A stretch of 64,000 nucleotides of DNA from positions 62,001 through 126,000 of the forward strand of contig NBIV01000026.1 of NCBI GenBank assembly GCA_003194525.1. The letters run 5' to 3'. Made by a program: the position numbers and the translations under genes. Positions 1 to 11,072 of the stretch are shown here, one piece after another. Below the pieces are notes generated by a model. The model was given only the letters and a program-made list of their open reading frames with translations. It did no database searches and was not told where the DNA came from. Position 1 is the first letter of the stretch, and each line of letters opens with the position of its first letter. Source of the DNA: Gracilariopsis chorda. Lineage: Eukaryota; Rhodophyta; Florideophyceae; Gracilariales; Gracilariaceae.

Positions 1-1134
1 ATTGAGAAGCGTCAGTAGTAACGATGATGGGAAATTTGGGTCAAATTGCCTTACTACTGGGGTTCTCGTGATAGCTTTCTCCAAGGAATCAAAGCTTTGA
101 GCTTGTTCTTATTTCCATTCAAATTCAGAATTTTTGCATAGTTCGGTTAAGGGTTTCGATATTTTGGAACAGTTCTTGGTAGAACTTCGGTAGTAGTTTA
201 ATAATCCCAAGAATGCCTGGAAGTCGGTCATGGTTTTAGGTGTACTCCAATTCAGGATTGAATCAACCTTCTGCACTTCGACGGATATACCTTCTGCACT
301 CACAATATGTCCAAGATACTCAAATTTCTGCTTCATGAATCCACACTTTGAAAGCTTCCCATAAAGCTTGTGCTGGCGAAGTTTGTTGAGTACACATCTG
401 AGATGCTTCCGATGTTCTTCTTTGTCCTTACTATAAATAAGAATGTCATCCAGATATACCAAGACGAACACTTCTATGTATTCTCTCAGTACCGTATCCA
501 TCAGGCTCATAAATGAAGCGAGTTTGTTGGTAAGACCAAAAGGAAGTACGAGGAAATCAAATTGACCTTATCTTGTACGTAAAGCTGTTCCCGGGATTGA
601 CTGTTCGGAAAGTGTTATTTGATGATATCCTGAACGGAGATCTATTTTTGAAAACATTCTAGGGCCACTTAGCTGATCGAATATGTCATCAATCCGGGGT
701 ATGGGGTAACTATTCTTCACCGTTAGTTTGTTTAATCCTCGGTAGTCAATGCATAGTCTCAATGCTCCATCGTTCTTGGCGACGAATAGTACGGGTGCAC
801 CCCAAGGGCTTGAACTTGGTCTGATGAAACCGTGTTAAAGTAGTTCATCGAGCTGTTTAAATTGTTCTGTAAGTTCTTCATCTGACATTCGATATATTGC
901 TTTCTTGAGTGGCAAAGAGCCTGGCAGCAGGTAGATATGAAAGTTTCGGTCTCACTTCGGGGGTAGTCGTTTTGGGAGTTGGTCTGGAACGACATCTTCA
1001 AATTCACCTAACAATGACTTTAGGTTGGGGTTTTGTACCTCTGTATTTTCTGGTTCATTTTGGGGGCGTACAAGAAGCGCAAATACTGATAAACTCTTCT
1101 GTATGCATTTTTTGATAGTGTTGGTTGTTTTCAT
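1..1134 (-). pseudogene. Reverse transcriptase region of element 1 (cut by window edge)
   Basis: Ty3/gypsy reverse transcriptase on the minus strand. The fingers and palm motif [19 protein letters not shown] and the [12 protein letters not shown] block lie at 568-762. The catalytic VYLDDILIYS block, followed by HRKHLRCVLNKLRQHKL, CGFMKQKFEYLGHIVS and the FQAFLGLLNYYR thumb/connection region, lies at 109-510. RT copies the element RNA into DNA. RNase H should start near or beyond position 1. It is broken in a few places and is assigned by these classic gypsy motifs. Confidence 0.85.
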
Positions 1135-1289
1135 GTTTTTCCTTCGTTTCCACGTAGCATTAATGACAACTCGTTTATTTTTGTCGGGAAATGAGATGAC
1201 GTTGGTTCGGTGGTTGACATAGAGGTTGTACTGGTAATGCTAGTCTTTTCCAAGGATTGCGTCATATCAGTACAATGGGCAGATGGCGA

Positions 1290-1540
1290 ACCGTCTCTTC
1301 TCTTTGAGGTGTCCTATTCCAATGTAACACCATCTTTATTAGCCTCTTCTAGAATGGTAGTTGATCCATTCGCGATCTCTGCTTGGTAGTTCGTTTTGAA
1401 TGTTGTAATTTCCACGCATTTAACGAAAGCCTTTGAAAGGTAGCTGATTTCGGATCCGTTATCGAACAACACTTCACAGATTTTTCCGTTTACGCGTACT
1501 TGCGCAAGTAACAGTCCCGGAGCTGTGGTTTCATATGGTG
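1290..1540 (-). pseudogene. Aspartic protease-like segment of element 1
   Basis: Minus-strand translation shows VRVNGKICEVLFDNGSEISY, the usual surroundings of the retroviral-type protease active site (hydrophobic-hydrophobic-D-x-G-S), followed by a hydrophobic strand. It sits between gag and RT, as in Ty3/gypsy elements. The segment is degraded and its ends are approximate. Confidence 0.5.
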
Positions 1541-1715
1541 ATGCAAGGTTTGAAGTTAAAAGTCTGTATTTCTGGTGGTCTAATTTGGTATTTGCACTCA
1601 GTTGTTCCGTGCGTTTTTTGACCTTGACATACGTCGTGGAGATCTTGGTTGTTTCTGTGGGTACGGTGGTTTCAACTGGAACTGACGAAATTTTGAGTCA
1701 GTTCTTCTGAGAGGT

Positions 1716-2357
1716 TTAGGGGCAGCGCTGGTCATTCGCTCTGTGCCCTGGTCCTCTGAAACGGAAACAAAGTCTGTTCTTGCGGCAGTGTGCTCCGGCT
1801 TTTGCAGTAAGCTTCTCTAAATTCACGTTTCCAATTTCAATTATTACGGGTCCATTATTATGCCGGTGGCCACCTGCTCCTCTGCCACATCTACTGGAAC
1901 CCCCTCTTATGTACGCTGACTCGATTCTTTCCGCATCTTTCATCGGGTCTGTGACAGAGTTGTATTCCTTGGTACAAAGCTCTTTCCAAATAAAGCTCTT
2001 CAGTCTTTTTGTGTATATGTCTACCTGTTCGTCCATACTGATATTGGGAATATCCAGTATGATCTTCAGGAAATCCTCCTTGAACTGCTGGACGTCTTTC
2101 ATTTGTTTCCAATTGCTCAGTTTATCACGAGCAAGTTTTTCCTTGTTCACTATTCTGAAGCAGGTCTCCAGACCGTCAAATAGCACGTTGAGCGTGGTGA
2201 AGTCTGTTCCATTTTTTACTTGGGCAAGGTAGCACTCGCGAGCTGCTCCACCAATATAGCTGAGCGCTATTGGAAGTGCTTTGTCGTTTGAGGTTCCTGC
2301 CACATAGTTCCAGGCATATGTGATCCAACTATCAATGTTCTGCTTTCCAGTAAACAC
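1716..2357 (-). pseudogene. gag region of element 1
   Basis: About 213 codons with the layout of a retrotransposon Gag. A helical capsid-like part includes LSNWKQMKDVQQFKEDFLK and MDEQVDIYTKRLKSFIWKEL, which matches the retrotrans_gag pattern of a Trp-rich start and a long amphipathic middle. A Gly/Arg-rich patch (SSRCGRGAGGHRH) follows, and then a Cys/His cluster (LCFRFRGPGHRANDQRC) in the place of the nucleocapsid zinc knuckle. Gag forms the particle that packages the RNA. The segment lies directly upstream of the protease and RT on the same strand. It is a fossil fragment, and the family assignment comes from pattern and order. Confidence 0.7.
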
Positions 2358-2928
2358 AGGGGGATTATTGATCTTTGGTGCAGAAAAAGATTCGCCTGTA
2401 GAACTCAGGAGGAGGGTGAGAGTGGAATCGAGCGATGAGATCTTCGGTTCGGCTTCTCTTTACAGTCTTTTCATTCTACCACGTGTATCTTCCAGCGCTT
2501 GTGCCAGGTTTTAGATAATATGGTTTGCACAGGACAGCGGTGAGGGCGCAGTGTTGCTCAGAGTGCTTGACATTGCACGGGATCAAGTGAAACAAAAAAC
2601 CATGCCAAATCGGTCACACTTTCCGGCAACAAACTTGGATCTCGTTCATTATATTGCGGATCTATTTCGGAATCCTGCCAGATTAAAACAGTACGATGTG
2701 ATAAAATGGTTTCAGGAAATCAATCGGAAGTTCGAGGTCTCGAGTTCGAATCCCTTCGCTGTAAGAACGTGGAAGCTTGTGGGAGTGGCTAAAGTAGAGT
2801 TTTTTGAGCTGAGGTTGCCAGGGGTCAAGAGATTGGGAAGACAGTAGGACCTGTACGGCTACTTCTCCCTTGACAAAACTTGGTCATCTTGGCGCACTGG
2901 GAGCTTGAACACAGCCACAAACGGTACC
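2358..2928. other. Spacer between leader frame and gag of element 1
   Basis: No recognisable gene. A plus-strand stretch near 2727-2755 (GGTCTCGAGTTCGAATCCC) looks like a tRNA T-arm or B-box, but the arms around the loop do not pair and there is no acceptor stem, so I do not call a tRNA. The short open frame around it (2551-2847) has no recognisable domain. Confidence 0.4.
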
Positions 2929-3708
2929 TTAAAGGGTAGAACGACAAAATTTTATTTTTCGCAGAACTGTGTTTACCGGGTTAAAAATGGCCGTTGAAGT
3001 GGTTTTGTTAACGCCTTTGTTCCTTTTCTTTACGCAGACGATGATTGTTACCTCTGCAGTGGTCTTCGTAATGCTTCCAGTCGTTAAATGCCAGTATACG
3101 GCAAATAGAACAACCTGATCGTGCCGTCTTTGACAATAGCTTATTTTTGTGTCTGGTTCCGTGGAGGTGTTCCTCAAGTTGTACGCGGCGGTTGAAGCGT
3201 AAATTGCAGTCGTCACACTAGGTGTACCAAGCCAACGACGAAGTGTACGCCTGCTTTGGTGACGAATACGATCGTTTGTCACACGGTAGATGTTGATGTT
3301 TCCGTCGTCACTGATCGGCAGGACACGTCTGCGGTTCTGATTGGTGGAGTCGTACGCTTGACGAATACGTTCTCCGACTGTTTGGAATCCTGTAGGTTTT
3401 TCCAAAATTGTAGTTGGTTGATGTTCGTTTGAGGCTTCTGAGGCTATGTCCACTGGCTCGGGAGATGGTGGTTGACTACGAGGCGTCTGGGGTTCAAGCG
3501 AAACGAGGTTGTCGACTGGTTCGGGTGAAGGCGTACGGGGTTCGAAGAAGAAGCTGTGGTCAGCTACGTGGGTTCCAGGGTCGGCGAGGTTCACGGGGGG
3601 CGGCGGCGGCGGTGTTGACGGCGGCTCGGAGGATATTTCGGTGTTGGTGTACACCGACGGCAAGGACGGCGGTACCTTGGATCGGAGTACTGGGCTTACT
3701 GGAAACAC
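2929..3708 (-). pseudogene. Proline-rich leader frame of element 1
   Basis: An open frame of about 259 codons between the primer site and the gag region of element 1. Its N-terminal half is rich in Pro, Ser and Glu. It holds a run of six prolines and two copies of a PSPEPVD motif (in EPRTPSPEPVD and QPPSPEPVD). The C-terminal half is Arg- and Thr-rich and basic (for example RIRHQSRRTLRRWLG). I do not recognise a known domain. By position it could be the N-terminal part of a Gag protein or a separate leader protein of the retroelement. A captured host exon cannot be excluded. The six-proline run lies opposite a (GGC)n-like stretch at 3597-3611. Confidence 0.45.
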
Positions 3709-3836
3709 AGAATTGGTTAGGAACAGCAGTCAGTATGATCTGGACCTCTGTGGCTCACCCAAAATTGGGGAGTTTTGTGTAGCAAAATCCACCAAGGCTG
3801 GATGGTCACCAGTTTCAATTAAGTGCAATACTTACT

Positions 3837-3850
3837 TTCGAATGCTACCA
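3837..3850 (-). other. Probable primer binding site of element 1
   Basis: One base after the LTR end the minus strand reads TGGTAGCATTCGAA. It starts with TGG, the complement of the tRNA 3' CCA, as retrotransposon primer sites do. I did not identify the tRNA. Confidence 0.5.
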
Positions 3851-3851
3851 A

Positions 3852-4503
3852 TGTTAGATGCAGAGGTGCAGTGGTTGAATGGGTTGGATGTCGATCGTGA
3901 TGATCCGAGTTAGAAGTTCAGAACATCCGTCAGGGTTTATATAGAGTTTCTAGTCTAGTTCTATCAGTGCCACTAGTCGATGAGAATTCGTTCTAGTTAA
4001 ACGGTATGGTACTTGATGTTCGTGCTGGCCTCCGTACTGGACTGGTTTACCGGGTTCAGTGCCAGATCTAGTCGTTTGATGACTTGGCAAATTTCATGAA
4101 TGCTGATTACTTGTCATCAGACAAGTTATTGATGATCTGTCATGAACCCAGGGTGCCAGTGATGACTTGGCATGACTCCCTCGGGAATCTTCCATGACCC
4201 TTCGATCCCTGCTGTACCGTGTGAAGAGTCTGTCAACGTTGTGAGTAGTAGGCAACGTGTAATTTAGATCCAATATGTCCACGTGGTCAACCAAGACTTC
4301 TTTGACATGAAAATGGTGTCATGTCATATTGACAGGGTGTCACGAATATGTCAACTCGGCTTTGAGGCCAGTTTGGTATGGCAAATGGGTAACCGATTTC
4401 TTCAGCAGATCGAGTAGAATAAAACGAGCTGGTTTGTGCACGTTATACCTGATGCTAGAACCAACTATACTCAAAGAAAGGTAAATATTAACTAATTCTA
4501 ACA
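3852..4503 (-). repeat. 5' LTR of element 1
   Basis: On the minus strand the LTR begins TGTTAGAATTAG at 4503 and ends TCTAACA at 3852, so its tips TGTTAG/CTAACA form a short inverted repeat, as LTRs usually do. It is 652 bp long. A TATA-like motif lies about 85 bp before its 3' end, and a TGG-starting primer site follows after one base. The right edge is exact because element A's integrase sequence resumes at 4504. The partner 3' LTR is outside the window. Confidence 0.8.
3937..3943 (-). promoter_or_regulatory. TATA-like box in the LTR of element 1
   Basis: TATATAA on the minus strand, inside a CTATATAAACC context about 85 bp upstream of the LTR end. The position suits an LTR promoter with a short R-U5. 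Motif and position are the only evidence. Confidence 0.45.
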
Positions 4504-5009
4504 GGGTGATCCGCCACATAGGATCTTAATGCGTTAAGCATCGTACGATTAAATCGTTCTACCTGCACATTGCTTTGGGGGTGATACATGGTCGTAAACA
4601 CGTTCTTAATCGTTAAAATTCGACAGATATCCCGGAAAAACTTAGAAGTGAACTGTTCTACATTATCTGAAAGCAGATGAACGGTTGGAACGTATAAGAA
4701 CACCCAGTGTGTGACGAACGCTTGTGCGACTGCGCTAGGGGCAATTCGCTTTAACGGCACAGTCCGTACTAGTTTTGAAAGGTGATCGGTTATCACCAAC
4801 AAGAACTTGTTGCCACGCACGGCACGTACTAATTCTCCAAGAATATCAATCGCGACGAATTCAAGCGGGGCCCGTGCTGGGAATAACGTTAACTTCTTTG
4901 AGTATCTACGTAGATTCAAGTTATTCTTAGCACACTCTGTGCAAGAATGTCTAACTGCATAGCAGTCGAATGCCATAGTGGGCCAGTAGAAATCTCTTCT
5001 GACACTCAA
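4504..5009 (-). pseudogene. Integrase region of element A, interrupted by element 1
   Basis: The integrase zinc-binding end (HSCTECAKNNLNLRRYSKK) is followed by the catalytic core: VAIDILGEL (first Asp), LLSDNVEQFTSKFF (second Asp) and MYHPQSNVQVERFNRTMLN (Glu). Integrase inserts the cDNA into host DNA. The similarity to element B's integrase stops shortly after this block, exactly where the LTR of element 1 begins. The remaining C-terminal part is not in the window. Confidence 0.85.
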
Positions 5010-5797
5010 GTATAACTTTCGACGCCCAACTTCACATAGTAGGAATTATTTAAGACTCGCTGTTGCAATGAGTGCGGTACCAAGATGTGTGGTGTAGAAT
5101 CAACCAATCTAATCAGGTATCCTTTGTCATTCACCACAAATGGTATGCGATTTCCGCTATTAAGGCGTGCTCGAATCTGTTTGCAGAACGAATCCAACTG
5201 TTGTTCAGAGATCATCTCCTCTGGAGCAATAGGTACAAATGAACCAGTTGGTGGTTCCAGACTTTCGGTAGCCAGTATGTCGTCACATACATGATCCGAA
5301 AGGATTTCAGCACTTCCACACAAGTCTTCCACCATAAAGCATGGTATATCCACGTCTGCAGCTTCTGCTTCCGCATTGGTTCCCAATCGGGATAACGCAT
5401 TCGCGTGAGAATTAGAGCATCCTTTCTTGTATATGATATTAAAATCGAACTCCGATAAGCATAAACGCCAACGCATTAAGCGACTGAAAGGTTCGATAAT
5501 CTCCAAGAGCCAACGGAGGCACGCGTGATTCGTGTAAACCTTAAAGTTAGTACCCATAAGGTAAGGTCGGAGCGTTGTTAATTCCCATACGACGGCAAGC
5601 CACTATTTCTCAGAAACCAAGTAATTATGTTCGTGTACGTTGAGACTTCGTGACCAATATCCGAGGGGACTCCTCTCAACTTCTTCTGAGATCTGAAATA
5701 ACGCAAAAGCCAACCTGGTTATCACTGGCATCAGTGTCCGCTTCATAGGGAAGGCCAAGTTTGGGAAGAGCCAAGACTGGCGGTGATGTAACAGCAT
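5006..5797 (-). pseudogene. RNase H region of element A
   Basis: RNase H and connection region between RT and integrase. Recognisable blocks are SPLGYWSRSLNVHEHNYLVS, FKVYTNHACLRWLLEIIEPF, and the typical C-terminal RWRLCLSEFDFNIIYKKG followed by NSHANALSRLG (compare N-x-x-A-D-A-L-S-R). RNase H removes the RNA strand during reverse transcription. Element B has the equivalent block at 46290-46700. Confidence 0.8.
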
Positions 5798-6041
5798 CCA
5801 CTAGCGTGGGGAAAGCAGTAGATTCTGCGTCACCAAAAGGTACCAAGTTCACTGGTTGTCCCTTGGTTAAAAGCCTGATAAGGGGAGCTGCGATGTCTGC
5901 AAAACCGGGTACGAAACGTCAGTTACATAATCCAAAAAATGATCTCAGTTCCGTTTGTGTAACCGGATGCTTCGCCTTTTTAAGCGATTTCAATCGAGTC
6001 TCATAGACAGAGAGTTGACCTGGGCGAATAATATGCCCAAG

Positions 6042-6785
6042 TTATTTCACAGACTCTGTGAAGAACTCACATTTTTTCAACTTAAGAGTGATTTCGGCAT
6101 CACGCAGTACACGCATGACACCTCGTACATTGGTTACGTGATCATCCGCGTTATCGGAAAACACGATAATATCGTCCAGATATACCAAACAGGGTTTCCA
6201 CTTGAATCGAGCGAAAATCATATCGATAGATCGTTTAAACGTAGCGGGTGCGTTAGTAAGTCCGAACGGCATACGTTTACACCGAAGCAATCCATGGTGA
6301 AACAAAAATGCGGTTTTATCGCGATCACCGTCTTGAATAGGAACTTGCCAGTAACCCCAGTTAGAGCCCAACGCGGTGAACAGAGTTGTACTTCCAAGTG
6401 AGTCGATGTATTCATCCATCCGAGGAATTGGAGAGGCGTCCTTGAGGGTTACCGCATTGAGGCTTCAGGAATCAATACCGAACCTCCAATAACCATCGGA
6501 TTTCAGAACCAATACGACTATTGCAGCCCATGTTGACTGAGAGGGCTCTATAACGCCAGTGCGTAGCATTTTCTCGACTTGAGATTTCTCTTCTTCTCGA
6601 GTCTTCGGCCCAGCCCGATATGGGTGTTGAGCAGTTGGCATTGTATCTGGGAGAAGATCGATACGGTGTTCCGTTATCCCTATTTTTCCGAGGGAGCCAT
6701 CCCACATGGATGTGAACTCACGTAGCATTTCTCGCAATCTTTCGCGATATGTCACACGGAAATGACTTAAATCCAAGTTATCCAA
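6042..6785 (-). pseudogene. Reverse transcriptase region of element A
   Basis: The N-terminal part has TEHRIDLLPDTMPTAQHPYR and MLRTGVIEPSQSTWAA, the gypsy RT entry region. The palm follows with LGSNWGYWQVPIQ, RMPFGLTNAPATFKRSIDMI and the catalytic PCLVYLDDIIVFS. It is collinear with RNase H and integrase downstream and clearly homologous to B at 45290-46280. It is broken in a few places. Confidence 0.85.
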
Positions 6786-7346
6786 CTCTTCGACAGGGTC
6801 TTTCTGTTCAGAACCGGGCGGTAATGCAATACCTTTTTCGGGTTCTAGTCGTACTGACTGCGAGTTCTCGGTCTTCGCAGGTGCGATTTCGGATTCATTA
6901 CAGCCCTACCCCTCCTTGGGTTCTTCGGTATCAAGAACCTGAGGAACAAGTATTCTCGTCGGAACGATTGCTGCCGGATGCGGAAGAACTGAACCCAGTA
7001 CTTGGTTTTTGAGGACCCATTGCGTGGTTTTGCCAAAGTTAGCATCCAAGACCTGAAAAGGTTTGTCAGGCTCAACTGAGCCAAAACAATTCGCTAAAGA
7101 GAGTTGACGATCATCGTAAAGTGATGGTAACGGTTGACTCACGTGCAAAATATGTTTCTTGGTAACAACTAACACCCAGGTTTGGGACTGCAGAGGTATC
7201 GCAATAGACGTGCAAATACGAAACTTCGTGGAAACCGGAGTCATATCGGTAACCTCCTGTGCGACAGGTATTGGAATGCGCTTGTGCGTAGCACGTTTCA
7301 ACGGTTTCCTTACAATCGGAACTGTCGATCCATCTTCCATTTTAAT

Positions 7347-7889
7347 TTATTTCGCACGAGGGCGAATAGCATCGACGAAGCGATCGCAAAAGTCACAACC
7401 GAGTATTACCGGTGCAGCGAGCTTCTCGCATACAACAAAGTCGAGTTGTACCAGGCAGCTTCCCAATCTAACAACCAAAGATATATACTCAGACGTTTTC
7501 AACGGGTTATTGTTTTCGTCGGTGATATCCATCGAGGGTGCGAAGCGGATGTTACCGCGAAGTGTCGGCGGTATCAAATACTGATGGATTAAGTTGGGAG
7601 CGGCCCCAGTGTCCAGAACAGACAACTGTCGATCCATGAACTGGTTGGATAGGCTAAGGTCGGTGTAAACTTTGTAGTTTCTCTTGGCCATCAATAAGAA
7701 TCGATCCGGGATACGGAGATTACGGGAAGGTACCCACGGTCGACGTAAAACCATTAAATGATCTGAGTCTACGTCTGTTGCCGCCATCATCCGTGTAAGG
7801 CTTTTAAAAGCTGGGGAGCGAAGCTGTTCCGCGTAAGGCGTCTTACATTTCGGCTCAGAAAACGCACCTCTCAAAGGGGAAACTCCCAA
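7347..7889 (-). pseudogene. Aspartic protease region of element A
   Basis: Contains QLSVLDTGAAPNLIHQYLIP, the retropepsin D-T-G active site with its flanking hydrophobic strands, and later VILGCDFCDRFVDAIRP, the usual GxxF/GxDF-like strand near the end of gypsy proteases. Element B has the matching region at 44190-44720 (LSILDTGASPNSKF, GILGCDFCDRH). The protease cuts the Gag-Pol polyprotein. A conserved spacer follows at 6906-7340, between protease and RT; B has it too (LLANFGKKSKYLVENQVIGT). Confidence 0.8.
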
Positions 7890-8115
7890 AGTTAGTTTTT
7901 CGAAACGGGTTGCACCGAATCCGGTGAAGTATCCACTGCGATGAGTTCTTGGAGAAGCTCAATCGCGGGTACAACCTTCTCCACCTGGTTACCAAAGTTA
8001 GGTTCACGAACAGCATTGTCTGCTGACACCTGGCGTAGGTATGCTTGCAGGAATTTCTGTTGTTCATAAGATTTACTCCTAACGCATTCTTCTCCTCAGG
8101 TTTGAGGGCTTCGTA

Positions 8116-9944
8116 CTAACCGATTATGTTCAACGCATCCTTCGCCGGGAAATCGCAATTCGGTGCGATATGACCGTGAAGGTAGCAAATATAACATACC
8201 GGCGGGGCTGAAGCATCAGATGAACGATTGTCTACCCGGCATAGTGCAGTGTCCTTCCAACCTGGACAGGTGTGGCGTGTACCGTTGTTCGCCAATGTGA
8301 GAGGAGCTGGCGGAACTCGAACGTTTTCATAACATGCAGTGTCTCCATCCACGGTCGCACTCGATGTTGACGGGAGATCCGTAGTTCCCAACGAGTCTGG
8401 GTCACTTCCTGCAACATGGATGTTATCATTGTCACCTATTGCGGATCTATCACGCAATAGCGATAAAGGTGATGATCCTTCAACGTTAAGAGCTCTCGAT
8501 GGTCGAGTTTTCGACGGATGCCGAGCACGATAAGTGTCTCCCTCTGCTTGGGAAAGTTGAACCAATTAAAGGTAAGTAACTTTCCGTGTCTCTTCGCGAT
8601 CTTGAGCAACCAGAGCTCTGGTAGAAGCGTCAAGACCATCAAAAACCATCGTGCTGCGTTTCTGAGTGAAATACACGCTACCATAACGGTGAATTATTCA
8701 AGCGTGTTGAATAAACCGTTTCGGTTTCTCCAGGCTCCTGCCTTGGATCGCGCAGAGCGATTATCGCGTTTTGAATGGCGTTAGAAGTTGCGTAAGACCT
8801 AAGTAAGTATTGAAACGCTTTCGGCAAACATGCTACCCCACCCTCCGAGGCACGGGAATATCCACGTACAGATGTAAACTGATCTTCAGCCATACCGTCT
8901 AGAAAGTACGGTAGAGCGACATACGCTTGTGCTTTACTCATTCCGAGTATATCAGCCTCCTGAACGAACGTCGCGAGGATTTGAAGAACCAAGATTGGGT
9001 CTTCACCAGAGAACTGCTTCTGTAAGGTGATACTCATCCTTTTGATGTAGTTCTTGACTTTTCCAGTTCCCCGTGATGATCGATCATTCAATGAATCATT
9101 AAGCCGATAACATCGGTACGATAACAGCTTCCTGTAAAGAAGATTCGTAGGTTTTAATTCTTTGAGTCCCAGATGGCGCCACCCTTTCTCACGAGAGCGA
9201 ATAACTCCTTGATTCAGGTATGTAGCCTTTGAGAGTGATGCTAGAGATAGTCCATGATCAAAACCGGAAACCGATGAATCCGGCGAGTAACCACTAGAAC
9301 GACTATCAGAATCAGAACCTGACGAATTCGAATGGACGCGAACTTCCTTCTTGGACTTACGATGACTTCGTTTAACCGAAAGGTGAATCGAACCAACCGA
9401 GGCATTCTCGCCGGGAATACGTGCGTCCACGGCTTCATCCATACGGATTGATTCTTCGAGAATATCCAAACGGGAGTGGATTCGAGTTACTGTTTCACGA
9501 ACTTCTTCGTTAAATACCAGATAAACCTTCATAAACGATTCGGGTGTACCAACGTGTTCCAAAATAGAATTCACGTCCTGTCTCAATTGACGTAAATCGG
9601 AAGAGACATCCCGAAAATTGTGCGCCGACAACCTGACGACGTAGCTCGGTAATACTATGCAAGAGTTCCGCATGTGTCACAGCAGCAATGTCCATACGGG
9701 ACTCAAGTCGAGATAACTACGTTGGAACGTTGCTACCCGGCATAACCGCAGACGGTGTCTCAACCACAGGTTGGTTAACCAAAGCGACTTCTTACAGACC
9801 CGAAGCAACAGAGGGTGCTATCCGAACATCCGGAATGACCTCATCAGTAGGTGAATTCTCGACGGTAGAACCACGCGAATGCGCTGCAGCAGGCGAAACA
9901 GCGTTTAAAGAATCTGCGCGAGAACCCTTCGAGGGTGGTGGCAT
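8116..9944 (-). pseudogene. gag region of element A
   Basis: The likely start is a minus-strand ATG at 9944 (MPPPSKGSRADS), which parallels MAPGKLPRPSKG at the gag start of element B. The middle part has a Ser-rich acidic stretch and then a capsid-like block: LGLKELKPTNLLYRKLLSYR, GTGKVKNYIKRMSITLQKQF and AFQYLLRSYATSNAI. These match element B's gag closely. Near the C-terminus, VCYICYLHGHIAPNCDF is a canonical CX2CX4HX4C nucleocapsid knuckle. Gag builds the intracellular particle and binds RNA. It is broken in a few places. Confidence 0.8.
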
Positions 9945-10267
9945 TACACAACTAGCCAACCAATCCACTCAGGGTACTGAGGAGCTCGATCACGAGATAT
10001 CCGCAGAGCGGAACCGACAAACAAATAAAACAAAGCAAACCTAAACCAATGTCACTCGACAACGATACGATGGTCCAGCTGATAACCAGTTTTTCACTTT
10101 CCACGAGAGTCTTACTCCCAGGAAACATACCAGAAATTGTATCAGCTTGAAACAACCAATCCAGGTTGAACCGTTCTACGTCGGCAGACCACTTGTGGTG
10201 AAAAACACGGGAATGGGTGACACTCAAGGATGTCCGAGTCCCTGCCCTCTTGCGAGGTAGACTCAGC
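9945..10267 (-). other. Leader between LTR and gag of element A
   Basis: An untranslated leader by position. It resembles the leader of element B over a short stretch (CAACCTGGATTGGTTGTTTC here). I see no clear primer binding site. Confidence 0.4.
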
Positions 10268-11072
10268 GTTTGAGCCCCCCGTCTACCCAGGTGTCGGGTG
10301 AAAGACCGACGGTAGTTCGGAAATACCACGGAGGTAAAGAGGAACAGTAAAACCGGGAAACGGTGGAACATGCGTACGGTGAACCAGTGCAAACCCAGAA
10401 AAAGGGGGCTATCCACAGACAGAATGGAACCACCCGACGGGCCGTGCAAACAGATGGAACAGACCCGAAGGTGGGTGGAAAAGCAACAAGAAACAAAAAA
10501 AGAATACCCAATACCGGTTCGATATATGTAATACAGAGAAATAGAAGTCACACGACAATTAGTGAACAAAGTATATCTGTAGTCGTACCGAGCGGGTAGA
10601 TATTACAAACGGATTGCCGTGACCCTCCGGGTGGAGTAGTGCACGCTGCAAAGGCAATACAATCCAGAGCCGGACCCTTCAGGTCAAACTGAACACTTAT
10701 GTGCAACCGAAGACTTGGGATGACTTTACTTAGTGCTCGCGACAGTGAGGTCGCGCTCACCTAAGTAGGTACACTACATTAATAAATAGTAATAATTAAC
10801 TAAAATAGTGCACACCTCCTCAAGTCCACACACTAGGCTAGACCAGTGTCAGGCACCCTGAGGGGTCGTCCCAAGTAAAACATAACATCACACCATGGCG
10901 CTGTAGCACACGCACACACGCGTCCATCATTCTGCAATCCACTCCAGATTCCTACCTTCCTAGGTGAACTTGCACACACTAAACCATCCACTTCGTACCA
11001 CTCCACGTGAGTCGAACTCATATACCGTAGAGCCGTTGCGGCGACCACGTCATACTCTTATGAGTCGCATCC
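10268..11072 (-). repeat. 5' LTR of element A
   Basis: About 805 bp. The minus strand from 11072 downward matches the plus strand from 63204 (LTR C) almost base for base in several blocks, including AGTTCACCTAGGAAGGTAG, TGTGTGGACTTGAGGAGGTG and CGGAGGGTCACGGCAAT. It also shares the general build and length of the B LTRs (795 and 821 bp). The outer end is set by where the match to C begins. The inner end near 10268 is estimated from alignment with B and may be off by tens of bases. Confidence 0.75.

Larger units (their letters stand above)
1..4503 (-). mobile_element. Element 1: 5' part of a Ty3/gypsy LTR retrotransposon, fossil
   Basis: Read on the minus strand, this is an LTR (3852-4503), a primer binding site, a proline-rich leader frame, a gag region, an aspartic protease-like segment and a Ty3/gypsy reverse transcriptase that runs off the left window edge. 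RNase H, integrase and the 3' LTR must lie outside. The RT carries VLVYLDDILIYS and [12 protein letters not shown], which is the gypsy type. The outer end at 4503 falls in the integrase of element A, so element 1 is the younger insertion. It is broken in several places. That the leader frame, gag and pol form one element rests on order and strand only. Confidence 0.8.
4504..11072 (-). mobile_element. Element A: Ty3/gypsy LTR retrotransposon, fossil, 3' part displaced
   Basis: Minus-strand order: LTR (about 10268-11072), leader, gag with a zinc knuckle, protease, RT, RNase H and integrase. Element 1 enters within the integrase at 4503/4504, so the rest of A should lie beyond the left window edge. 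Its proteins match element B (40915-52891) along gag, protease, RT and integrase, so A and B are one family in opposite orientation. Roughly ten breaks are visible, and the copy is old. Its outer right end at about 11072 lies in Copia element D, so A inserted into D. Confidence 0.85.

Noticed and set aside
2727-2755. tRNA-like T-arm/B-box motif (GAGTTCGAATCCC)
   Set aside because: The flanking bases do not pair into a T-stem, there is no acceptor stem, D-arm or anticodon arm upstream, and no CCA context.
9688-10044. 118-codon plus-strand frame
   Set aside because: Lies opposite the gag start and leader of element A; shadow of the real coding strand.
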